From NCBI RefSeq assembly GCF_042242105.1, contig NC_092032.1, forward strand, positions 12,635,915 through 12,699,914: a stretch of DNA of 64,000 nucleotides, given 5' to 3'. The notes under the pieces were generated by a model. The model did not search any database, was not told the DNA's origin, and worked only from the letters and a program-made list of their open reading frames with translations. The position numbers and the translations under genes were made by a program. Below, in pieces: positions 11,691-35,115 of the stretch. The DNA comes from Pempheris klunzingeri (Eukaryota > Chordata > Actinopteri > Acropomatiformes > Pempheridae). Within the stretch, counting starts at the first letter, position 1; each line of letters begins with the position of its first letter.

Positions 11691-12543
11691 TGAAGATGTG
11701 TGTGAAGCATCCACGTTTTAGAATTTGTATACATACGTACAGAATTTGTAACATAACAAAAAATTGCTATTATTACATTAACAAACCCTGAAAAGCTTGT
11801 TTCAGTGTGGAGCTTTGAAACCAAATGAGTTTTAAGGGAAAAAAATGGTTCATGTTTTAACTAATGTGACATAAACTTGTCATACAAATTTGTTTCAAAA
11901 ATAAGGAATGGCCTCTTCTTTAACATCATTAAATGCCCTTATTATAGTGTCCAGGTCCAGTCACAGGTGTGATCTGAGCTGCTATGCTGGACAGTGCTTT
12001 TCCAGTGTGGAGGCAGCAAACAGGAACTAAGCTAAGTGCTGATGTAACGCTACAGAAATATCTCACAGCGCTAATGACAAGACTCGACACTGAGTCGTGG
12101 ACTGTAAAAAGTTCCCTTCTCTCATACACAAACAGCTCCATCAGAAAGGAAACTCAGTAAAGACACAAAATATGAGGCTTTGAACAAATCTTTGCAGTTT
12201 AATTTTTGCACTGATGACAAAGGTTTTAAAAATAATGAAATTTAGTTTTGACTTTCCTACAGTGTTGTTAAGAATATTTTCACTGTTATTTACTTTCAGT
12301 GGCTATTGCACATTATACATGTGTACTGTACATTATACTGTATATTACATCATATTTAAGTAAATGTCTTTCATCAAGATCTATTTTTTCCCTTTTAGGT
12401 ATAAACACAGTCAAATGAAGGTTAACTTATTTACAGTTAATGCTGTTAAAGCGAGCGTCCATTCAAAATTCATGTTATAAAATCTGGATTGGTGACAATA
12501 CTGTTGGTTGTATACATCCTTCGCTATTATTATCAAATATTAT

Positions 12544-15500
12544 TCACTCTGCTTTTTCCTTGCTGGGATCTGCAACAGGTGGAGGAGCAGCAGGTGCAGC
12601 GGGTGCAGCGGTGGTGCTGGTCGGGCCGGTGGTGGCGTTTGGAGGAGGAGCAGGAGGAAGAGGATCGGGATCATCGATTAGAGCCTGCCTCCTCTCTCTC
12701 TCCTTAATTACTTGAATCAGGCAGTAGGTCACAAACATGACGATGATGGTGGTTATAGGGAAGCCTGGGAAGGTAACAAAAACTTAATTGTCAATAGAGT
12801 TAATCAAAAACAGCAAACCTTCATCAAAAGAAGAAAACCAAAACCACCTTTGAGAAGCAGCCGTTTGGAGACCAGCTTTGCAAAGTCCAAACTGTTCAAG
12901 GCCAGGATGTTGTACAACACAATGCTCCAGAAGTTGAAGGTATTAAAGATGGCTCTGATCCGGCGAGACATTGCTTCTGACATTGCTGCCTGTAAATAAA
13001 ATATTGTTAATGTATGAAAAGTTCCTCCAACTAATATCTAACTGGGAGCAACTTCTACTAACAAACCTCAAAAGAGGCAAAAGGCTCCATGGAGAAGAAC
13101 TTGGCGGTCCACAGCTCAAAGTTGAGGCCAAAGCAGTTAAAGAAAGCCCAGATCAGCACCACCTCGCAGGGTCCCAACCACAGGATGGTGACGCCGAAGG
13201 TGCACAGCGTAGCCACCAGCTCCTCCACCACATTGTCATGTTTTCCACCCAGGTAATCGTACACATACCTGTGGATGATAAAACAACATCAGAACCTCTA
13301 AATGTGTCAAAATTAATAATACTTTAATTTCTTGAGATGCTCACTTGCAGAGCCACTCATTGATCCCTCTGTCAAAATGGCTGAGAAACGAAAGGAGAAA
13401 AAAAACAGGTTTAGTTTTCCACATTTGCACCCTGAGTATTGTGAGCCAAATGCGATCAAGCTGTGTAAACTCAACTCACGTTTCAGCAAACACGTAGAGC
13501 ATAGTGATGCATTTTGGTGGCTTGGGAGGGTCCAGATGATCCAGTCTGGACACTGTGTTGATGACTCCAAACATGACAGCTGCTTTCACCCAGTCATACA
13601 CCAAGTTTAAGTACGCTAGGCCCACTGGAAACAATACAATCACATTATCGTGCAGTCAGTGTATTGTCAAATCTGTCAAAAAGTCCTCTCTGGTTATCAT
13701 TAAACAGTCAAAACATTAAATGCAGGCTGTTTCAGAGATGCGGCACACACCTAGAGCCCAGTCAGAGAGGTGCTTCAGCAGCTTCATGTCGGTGGGGATG
13801 GTGAGGATGTACATGAAGTGGAAGAGGACGTCCACTACAATGATGACTCCCAGGTGGGTTAGGCCCTGCAGACTGATGTTCCACATCTCCCGCTCTTTCC
13901 TGGTCAAGTCTGACTTGTTGGCCTGCAGGGGGCAGCAAATATATGTCACAAATTCAAGGGGCTCCACTACAGCTCATGGAGAGCACTCTGATTTTGTTGC
14001 TGATGCAGATATAAATGTATGTAATCAGTATATATGTTGTAAGGCTACTGAGTCTACCACAGCTTTGTTTTTAGGGGTTAGACCAAAAAGGTTGGGAATC
14101 ACCTACAAGGTACAACAATACCTCAGCAGCTGGGTGACTGGGAATTATGATAAAAAACTAATTTAACTTACTTGCACATAAAACTTATCGAAGGTCATGA
14201 TGGGCCCGAAATAGAAGAAGGGGAGGTAGAAGTTATATTTGAGCAGCTCCAGGATGTTGTAGTTTCCATCCTTCCTCTCGCAGTTTTCCAGAGCAAAGCT
14301 CATACAGCGCATTATAGTAAACCCACAACCTCCATAGAAGAAAATATGACGCAGGTCAAAGTCGCCCTCCACGAAACCTGTCTGCATGGAGGAGAAACAG
14401 GAAATAAAGCAAAAGAAAGAGATGAGGGAAAATTTTGACATTTTAATATTAAATATTCACAACTTTTGTAATGTAACTTCTGTTAAGTAGCAACAGTTTA
14501 CCTGCCAGGACACGAAGGGTTCACACTTGAATGTAGCGAGGGTGCAGAGGCCTGTGACAAAGCAAAGCCAGCGGATTTTCACTAAGGAGATGCTGTAGAG
14601 CAGGATACAGTGAGAGAGGATGAGGGTGACGTAGGTCCAGCCCATACTGGTCCACACAGCCAGCAGCCCGTACACCATGTACACCAAGGACCTGTACTGT
14701 GGGAGAGAAATGCAGTGTCACCACAACAGAAGAACACAAACATTATAAAATCTCACACCATAAGAACCAACGGTGACACAGGTGTCACAGACGTTTGAAA
14801 TGGAAATTACCCTCTACAGCTTTATCCTCAAGAAGTCCCTCAGTGACGGCTGCTAAACATCCTGGTGCAGTCTTGTGACCCAGTGTCGATTTGTGTTCTC
14901 ACTCTCGACACCATTTCCAAAATGTTGGTCTGCCTGTGACCTACCTGTGACACAACTAACTAATTTTAAATAGCTTCTTTTTGTTATTAAAAGGTGAGTT
15001 TCAAACACTTTAACAATTCTAATACTGTCCTAGATTACCGTTAACCTGTCCTGACCATATTATATGAAAAAGTTGATATGAAACAACTTTGAAAAATAAT
15101 GCTGTGACGTATATTTAACATTTCAGATATTGGACAGTAGGGGTAGTATCTCAAAAATAAGTTCAGAAAGGTGTTCCTCGTGGTCCATTTAGTCTGTTTT
15201 ATATCACCCATAATTATACTTAAAGGAGAAATGGGTCCAGGTTTAAGGATAGACTCTGATGACACATGACACATGGTCTGGTCTTGTTAACCAAACCAAA
15301 CTGGCATGAGTGATCTTGCTAAACAAAGAGCTACAATTCTATTTGTTGTCTCTTTCATTCTTCATCCAAGTCGGCCCTCCATCTATCTTTTCCTCTCCAC
15401 CTGGTCCCATTCATCATCTGCTGTTTTGCTAAAGTTATAAAAAGCTACTGTGCAATGTTGTAAAAATAAATTGTGACAAAGAGGACCTCAAATGTCACCA

Positions 15501-17775
15501 TTCGTAATAAGACAACACAGTGAGGGCTGAACCGGGGTGCTTCTTCCACCTCATTTCACAGTGGCTCAGTGTTTCGTTCGGATCATTAAGCCCCAGTCCT
15601 TTACATCCTCTACTACGTTCCTCTTCCTGCAGCAGCTCAATCACTTAATCAATGAATCGGTCAGTAAAAGCACCTGTGGAGCCAGCATGGAGCAGATCTT
15701 AGCGAACAGCACGTGACCAGAGAGAGCAAACAGGATGTGCTCTCTGAAGGTGGAAAACCACATCAACCACTCTAAATCAGCCGTATCCTGTAGATCAATG
15801 AGCAGAAAAATAGAAATTAGACACATTTGTTTTTCACATAAATGAGAAATTTCTTGAATGTTCTCTCACCATTTTCCTCCCAAAGTAGTACCATCCTGGC
15901 TTCACACTGGTTTTGAAAGTCTTTCTGTTTGCACTGGCTGAAAATATGAAAAGATGAAAAAAAAACTGTACTGTAACTTGATAAAATATTCTTTTCCCTT
16001 CGTAACATTTTTCTTGTCCTTGAGTGCAGATGTGAAATCCTTTGTTACAAGTGACAGTGAATAAATGCAGGGCAAACGCAGGACCTATTTTCTTCCTCTG
16101 CTCTGTGGTATAAATGCTGACACCTGATCTCCGCTGCGTGGTCTGCATAGCTCCAAGTCTTCACCCTCACACAGTGATGCTGCCCCTATATGTATCCTGC
16201 ACGTTACGGTAGGTATAACTGGTACCATCAGGTTCACTATCCAGCCTCAGTTTCGGGTAAACGATGCAATAATTTCTTTAAAATTACAAGATTTTAGAAG
16301 TCAAATCATGAATGGTGTTTTGCTGTGTAAGTGTAAATTCTTGCAGTCTTGTTTTATATGCTTGTATATCATTTATCTACTTTTGGAGGTGCAAAGCATT
16401 ACAGGGATATATTTAGCATAACATAACATTTTTCTTTGCATAATCTGTAAGAAAATGTTCCTGTAGTGGAAATAATGGTCATGACGGTCATTGTGATGAA
16501 AACTTACTACATAGAATCCAACCTATCCATCCTATGGTACAGAGTTGCACTGATGTAGTTTTCACGCCAAACGTAAAACTAATGTTTTATTTTTTCACGG
16601 AGAACATTTTGTCATGTCACAGTAGGAAAAAAAAATGATGATGGGTGAATTAATGATGGATGAATTCAATTCAACTGTTCCAGTTTCAGGTCCTAGTACT
16701 GTGCATGCTGGCTCACTGTCATGACTCACTGGGACTCTGAATAGAACAGAGTCACTGTTAATGCTGTTAGTAACACCTGTGCTTTTCCTTCTATGACAGG
16801 ACAAAATATCTAAAAAAAGGCCGACTGTGCATTTTTGAGGCCGATAAATGAAAGACAGTAAATGTATTAAATGACATCAATTATCAGAATGGCTGTACAT
16901 TGATTTCCTATTGATCAACTAATTGATGAGGCAACTAATCTACTAGTTTTCTTGCACCTGTTTGGGAGGGATCATTTCCAGATTTATTATCTTTATTTGA
17001 ACTTAAACTCCACATTTATTAGTAAATGAAGTTTGCTGACGCAGTTCTGCTCAACTTCAACTTGAGCGCAGGTCGTATCAGCCAGAATCAATAAAAACAT
17101 TTGTGTTGGTGTGCAGTAAAATAATAAAAAGTAAAAAAGTAAAAATACTACCCAAGCAGCCCAGCATCAGATATTGCCACACTAGAACCAACAATGTGTT
17201 TGTCCATAGCTAAAAACTATCGACTTCAGCAGTGTGTTTGTATTTTAGGCTTAAAGAGAAGACATCATTTTATAAAAAGGCCCGTTAATTTACTAAAGTG
17301 TTTTAGTCCTTTTCATTGTTAGCAGAGTGAACAGAAGTTCAGCGGGGTGATACTCAAGCACTCATCCTACCTTTGTTCAAATGTGTGTGTGTACTTGTGC
17401 AGCTATCTTTGTGAGAACCAATTTGAGATTCAAACCTTGGAGTGGAGACTTTTTTTTTTAAAAGTGAGGACATTTTGGACAGTCTTCACTACTTCAAAGG
17501 GCTGTTTGAGACTTGGTTTTAAGGTTAAGGTTAGAATTAGGTTTAGATTAAGGTCAAGGCAAGTGTTGGGTGATACATTATGTCACTGAAGGTCCTCACA
17601 AGCATTGAGGTCAAAGGTTGTGTGTGTATATGTGTGTGTGTGTGTGCGTGTGTACTTTCTCATACTCACAACTGGACACGTCAAAGATCCAGCTGGTTGC
17701 CCAGAACGTGGCCAAGCACAGCACCGTGTTGTAGAAATAGATCTCATATTTGGGAAGAGCAGCTTTGACCCCCAT
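12544..17775 (-). CDS. hhatl: hedgehog acyltransferase-like protein (HHATL), eleven coding exons, complete
   Basis: Coding exons in order: 17670-17775, 15870-15937, 15674-15787, 14502-14696, 14172-14381, 13751-13922, 13480-13624, 13345-13380 (only 36 nt), 13067-13268, 12848-12989, 12544-12764. All join in phase at GT-AG borders to give 536 residues (human about 504). The start [11 protein letters not shown] at 17773-17775 matches human MGIKTALPAAE. It is a polytopic MBOAT-family membrane protein of the endoplasmic reticulum, with hydrophobic segments throughout and conserved blocks such as [33 protein letters not shown] and [11 protein letters not shown]. At the MBOAT catalytic-histidine position the sequence reads ILWLGPC (Leu380), so, as in mammalian HHATL, the acyltransferase His is missing and it is probably a pseudoenzyme. 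HHATL is expressed mainly in striated muscle and reported to oppose hedgehog palmitoylation. The fish C-terminus carries an extra Pro/Ala/Thr-rich tail of about 40 residues ending SKEKAE. Confidence 0.97.
17365..17660. repeat. interspersed repeat with telomere-like TTAGG motifs, adjoining hhatl exon 1
   Basis: It starts in a TG-rich stretch, continues 'tgtgagaaccaatttgag', a T-run, 'aaggttaaggttagaattagg' in part, then 'ggtcctcacaagcat' and a second TG-rich run (about 17620-17652). This order is typical of a widespread fish repeat that I recognise but cannot name. The 'tgtgagaac' and 'gtcctcaca' ends are imperfect inverted copies. Its right end stops about 10-17 nt from the hhatl exon 1 donor. 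Confidence 0.5.
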
Positions 17776-18446
17776 GTTGACACAGTCTGGAGGAGCTCTG
17801 GAGGCTCCTAAACACACCACACCAGACAAGGCTGCACTTTATTTGTACAGCTTAACCAGTTTTCATTTGTGAAATGACACATCCGGCATCATTGCACATC
17901 AGGGCCTCCTTATTACACAATACATCCTGATGTTTCACAGAGTGATCATCACCTACTCATCCTGATCACTCACCTCTGAACAAAAAGAAAAGGAGGACAT
18001 GTTCTGCTTATCAACACGCTGGACAGCCCCGAACCAGCAGCTGTAAGCTTAAAACTAAAAAGGAAAGTGCAACAATGCAACTTCAATGTTTGTATGAGAG
18101 ACATCTCATCCAACTGGGACTAAAAATAGACATCTCAGCATGTCAGTCATTCTTGATTTAGGTCACTGTGACGTGTGAAATACTCTGTTTGCCCTGGCAT
18201 TTTATTATTAGAGGTGGAAAGCAACATTTGCCTCCTGTGATATTGTTAGATCTGCACTACAGGAACTTAAGTATTTCTTTTCTTTGGCACTTAATACTTT
18301 TACCCCACTGTATGTTCTTCAAAGGGAGATTGTGCATTTTACTGTACTTGTATTTATCTGATGGCCTTAATGAGATAAGGTTATAAATTATGATGGTTTA
18401 CAATAGTTGAAACTATTCAACTATACATTAAGTAACTAAACCTAGT

Positions 18447-18850
18447 AACAGCGGTGGGAGAAGTATTCAGATCTTTTACTGGAGTAAAAATACTAATGTC
18501 AGAAATACTGTTAGGGTGTCCTCCACTCAACAGAAGTTTGCTGAAGTAAAAGTATAGAAGTATTAAAAGTATCAAAAGTTAAAGTACTCATAATGCAGAA
18601 TGGGTTAGAATGAATTGCTGAATTTTCTCTGCTTTTACTTGAACCATCTGTAACATTATTGTTCAAGTTAAATATTCATTGCAATTTTTACAGATTTATT
18701 GTTTTGATATGTTTATATGAAATGTTTTACCTGAATGAAAAATATATATATAATATCCTAATAACACTCTGTTACAAATAAAAGTGAGTGAGCAGCATTT
18801 TCATGTTGTATTTAGTCGACGTGGGGCTCATTTTTATACTGCTGACTAGA
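18447..18850. repeat. interspersed repeat of the 'gtgggagaagtattcagatc' type
   Basis: It begins 'agcggtgggagaagtattca', then 'tcttttactggagtaaaaat', later 'aaagtactcataatgcagaa' and 'gagcagcattttcatgttgt', in the order I know from a very common fish interspersed element rich in 'agtaaaagta'. It has no coding capacity. Degraded pieces of similar sequence occur near 48320-48390 and 57790-57880. Boundaries are approximate. Confidence 0.55.
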
Positions 18851-18920
18851 TTAATATGTAAAAATATATAGCTTTATCTGCAAAGCACCTACTGAAAGTA
18901 AAATACAAATATGTACAATA

Positions 18921-19192
18921 GGGTGGCTGTGGCTCAGTGGTAGAGTGAGTAGTCCCTCAATCAGAAGGTCGGGGGTTCGATCCCCAGCTCCTATGGGCCA
19001 ACATGTCGAAGTGTCCTTGGGCAAAACACTGAACCCCAACTTGCTCCTGTAGTATGTTCCAGTATGTGAATGAGTATGAAAGAATAGTCTCCTCCTGTAT
19101 GAATGATGTGTGAATGGGTGAATGAGGATGTCATGTAAAGCGCTTTGAGTAGTTGAAATAACTAGAAAGGCGCTATACAAATACAGACCATT
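18921..19192 (+). mobile_element. tRNA-derived SINE with target-site duplication
   Basis: The head resembles a tRNA gene with an A-box-like 'tggctcagtggtagag' (from about 18928) and a B-box 'gggttcgatcccc' (about 18972), that is, an internal RNA polymerase III promoter. The body carries 'gtgtccttgggcaaaacact' and the tail 'aaaggcgctatacaaataca', which I recognise from fish SINEs. It is flanked by TACAATA on both sides (18914-18920 and 19193-19199), a clean target-site duplication marking the ends. A short insertion of this kind is non-coding and depends on a partner LINE for movement. Confidence 0.88.
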
Positions 19193-20815
19193 TACAATAT
19201 TTCCACTATGATATGTAGTGGGACTGAGGAATAAAGCAGCAAAACCTTGAAAATAGTCAAGTAAAGATTCAAAACAGCACTTGAGCTTTGCAAACCTCCA
19301 TAGGCCCATTCTTCATGCCACAAATTATCTATATTAGCCTCTACAGTACAGATGCATGCTTTATTTTGTAGTGTCACGTGGTCTCTGTCTAATGATTGAT
19401 TCACGTCCTAAAAGCCTCCATCAATCTGGAGGTGATCACCAGGAAGAACAGCTGAGGTCAAGTTTCCACTGTGGACAATAAACACACCAACAAAGTACAG
19501 CTGTCTGCTATTTTTAACCAAACACCATCTCTCCAATGAAGTTATTCATTAGTTATTGTGCATCAAATCGCCACTGCTGCTTTTTAAAATTGCCTTTCAG
19601 TTTTCCAGATTAATGAGCATACGTTTTTTTTTAAGCTTCTTCATAATTTGTCCCTGCTCCCTCTTCACAATATGAGTAAGAGGCGTGCTGTTGAAAATGC
19701 CACATGGTCATGCACTTCAGTTTGTCCTCTTCAGCACCTGTTGTGATACTGACCTTGAAGGCAGCAGTCCAGAAAAAAAAAAACAGTTGCTACAAAGACG
19801 CACCTTTTCGATTTGTTCAGAAGGGGAAAAAAACTCAGATTAAAATGTCATACCAGGAAATAAAAATGTAAACCTTTACATGTGCTGTGCATCTACAGAG
19901 CGCGGGGTGGGCTTTGGGTCCCTCTGACTCCCTGAGAGGGAGCTGCCACCGGTTAAAGGTGACATGATGTATTTATACTTTGACCACTGACACAGAGGGG
20001 GCGGAACATGAGCACTGCTAACACACTGTAAGCCACACAACATTAAGAGCCTATTAGGGTCTTTTATCTTGGCATGCTTTAATTTAATCTACCACCAGCA
20101 GAGGCTACAGAATAGAGTCTGTCTTCAGGTGAGTAAATCATATTTAACATCAAACTGTCATTATATGCAAAAGAGCATAATTACCATAACAATGTCTGAC
20201 ATTTGCTTCTGTCTCCTTGAGGCTCGTCTTTCTTCGACACACACTTTTTACATGTTTTTTTTTTACATTATTATACTTTCATCTTGTTGCTATTTTCCAT
20301 ATTCCAGGTTGCCAGATCTGTTTTGGGAAGGTCTAAGCCTGTTGCAGTCTTGAGCTACAGCCAAGCGTCCATGCCTCTCACATTCTATAATAAAGCTGTG
20401 AAACACGCAGTGTCGTCTAGTGATAGCAACACAAAATACAATAGGAGGACATGTTTCCACAAAGAAAAGAACCTTGCAGTAGGTGGTTTATTTGATAAGG
20501 TGACAGTAATACTGCAGGAATAGGAAGCCAAAGAGGACTTTGTTAGGTCTCCAGGTTGTTTGTGACTGGTTGAGCCTTCCTCCAGTTTATGTGAAACATT
20601 TAATTCTCCAGATGATGCTGCATACTTCATTTGTATATTACATGTCAGAGTAGATATACAGATAAAGATACATACCATAAAAGCTTTTTCCTGTATGTAA
20701 AAATATAAAATGCATGAGGATAATATGTTTTTAAAAAATGACTATGGTAACATGTAAAATCTATCTTTACTGACAAACTGGTCCCTGAGCGTACAGTAGA
20801 GGTGTCACAGTACGT

Positions 20816-26931
<6,116 letters not shown>

Positions 26932-28649
26932 GTTGAAAAGTGTAGAAGCCTCACAGTCTGCTGTGTGTGGATCTGCTCCGGACTCTTTCCTTCAGGCTTC
27001 CTTTAAACAGGAGGGGGGGGGGGGGGGGGGCATGTTTCTGTGCAGTTTGTCTGAAACCAAAGCTTTTTGTTGCATCATCCAGGAAGCTCCGACTAGATTC
27101 TGCCACAATGACAGAAATGAGCAAACACCACCCGTCCAACCATCCTGACTGAATGGTCTGTATTGATAACCCAGAGTGCTCTTCATTACATGCATCCAGC
27201 ATGGGCGCAGTGACCCAGTGGGTGGCCTCAAGGCACAAGTAAAGAGACTGACCCCCTGTTCCCCCTTAACTACATTAAGCAGAATATAGATTATTTGGTT
27301 ATTTGATCAAACACAAATGTATTTATGACAGCGCCACACAACAATCTGAAACAATAAAGACATTACAAATTAGATTTTTACATTTGTAGGAGCCATGAAT
27401 TAATGAAGTCATATTATTTGGTATCTCACAATCCTGGTGGTAATTAGGTCACAGAGATATGAGCGGGAACAGCTCATTATCACATTCACCTCTTCACCTG
27501 CACGGCTTCTGGGGTAACAAAGAGAGGAGTGAGTTGTTGGGTGACTGTATTTTTTGTTGGCCGCCTGATCGCTGTGATTATTTTTCATATTTACAATAAG
27601 TTGTTTTTTTTCTTTAATAAATTTTGTTTTATCTCTCTCATTTCCTGTTTTTGCTCTACTATTGGCAATAAAGACTTTAAAGGCAAAGAAAATACTTAGC
27701 ATTTACCCACTTGGCTGAGTTGCCAGTTCAGCCTTGGCACTGGACAGCAGACCTTGACTTAAGTCAGCAACATTACTGAGCTTTACCTGGCCTGCCTACT
27801 AATCTCCAATAGTACCAAGCATCATACCCTCTGGCCACAGTGAAGTAGGTCTGAGTGTTAATTTATGCTTGAAAGTTTGTTTGTGTTGTATTTGTCTGGA
27901 TGTTTCATTCTCTACCTCATTCATAAGCACCAACAGACTCTTCTATTATTGTACTTAAACTACTTGTCAAGTGCCAGGGGCTTCCCCTCTAGCTGCCCAG
28001 TAATTGTGAACCATCTGGCGCAGACTAGTGGTCAAAATTAATAATCAGTATTAAAGGGATGCTGCTATGTTACATGTTAAAGCCAAAAGTCTTTCTATTC
28101 ACCAGCAGATTTATTAACTTGAGCTCATAAAATCTGTTGGTTCCATCTTTCAACAGAGCCACTGAGTGACTTCAGCTATAGTAGTGATCACTGTGACTGG
28201 ACATTAGTGGTTGCATGTTGCTCAGCCTGAGAAGCTCTGAAAACATGATAGAAAACATTACAGGTGTATGTCTGTGTCCAGTAAGTGCTGGCTGTTTTTA
28301 TTGAAATTGTTAAATATCTCAATCCAATCTGCCTGAAAACTGGAATGGAGGAGGCCTCGTTCCACTGACGACGACAACCTGATTACATTTTCTCCCTTTT
28401 AAAACATATTGACATGGTCATACATGGATGAAACGCTGCTCATCGAAGAAACAACAGTCCTGTGCAAGCTTTCCACAACTGTTAAATATGATGAATACAT
28501 GACATTTTAGTGATTGCAGTGGTGTGGAACACAAGGAGGGCTCGGTGTACCACTATAGCTCATCACAATACAGTTGCAATAGTCTTCCTGGTGATGCCGT
28601 TACAGCAAGTCTGTAGGTTTTCATGGAGTGAGTGGCAGGCGAGTGAGCT
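26932..28649. other. spacer between the two glycyl-tRNA synthetase genes, with an 18-G run
   Basis: The left end must contain the promoter and 5' UTR of the downstream copy, and the right end the 3' UTR of the upstream copy (AATAAA on the minus strand at 28297-28302). An uninterrupted run of 18 G (27013-27030; C on the coding strand) lies about 80 nt upstream of the downstream copy's ATG. No coding exon, and no alternative mitochondrial-presequence exon, was recognised. Confidence 0.6.
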
Positions 28650-34895
<6,246 letters not shown>

Positions 34896-35039
34896 GGACC
34901 GCTGTAATGCGAGCAGTGAATGATGAAATCTCTGGAAATAAGTAAACGCTGCTTCCGCTCACAGTCAAGCACTTTCGTTACGACCGGAGCGGGTCGGCAG
35001 ATTCGTCAAACAAGATTAAATGAAATGAAATGAAATTCA

Positions 35040-35115
35040 TTTAAATTAAATTAAATTAAATTAAATTAAATTAAATTAAATTAAATTAAATTAAATTGAA
35101 TTAAATTAAACTTTT
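35040..35115. repeat. (TTAAA)n pentanucleotide array
   Basis: About 15 TTAAA units, nearly perfect (one G near 35098), with TGAAA-type variant units just before (about 35018-35036). It begins about 145 bp upstream of the ATG of the upstream synthetase copy. Confidence 0.95.

Larger units (their letters stand above)
10791..12543. other. klhl40 upstream region and hhatl 3' region
   Basis: No coding exon is seen. It should contain the klhl40 promoter and 5' UTR (near 10791-11100, with CAGCTG E-boxes near 10957 and 11140) and the hhatl 3' UTR, which may end near an ATTAAA (minus strand) at 12198-12203. An old interspersed repeat fills about 11356-11690. Confidence 0.6.
17776..20815. other. hhatl upstream region and 3' flank of the first glycyl-tRNA synthetase gene; repeats
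   Basis: No coding exon is recognised. The hhatl promoter should lie at the left end, but no clear core element stands out. The middle holds two interspersed repeats (about 18447-18850 and the SINE at 18921-19192). An AATAAA on the minus strand at 20487-20492 is a possible polyadenylation signal for the synthetase gene ending at 20816. Confidence 0.6.

Noticed and set aside
17515-17560. Interstitial telomere array
   Set aside because: The TTAGG-like units are irregular and belong to a wider interspersed repeat, not a TTAGGG array.
18921-19000. A functional tRNA gene
   Set aside because: A- and B-box-like segments are present but the cloverleaf is not complete, the sequence continues into a SINE body and tail, and target-site duplications flank the whole unit.
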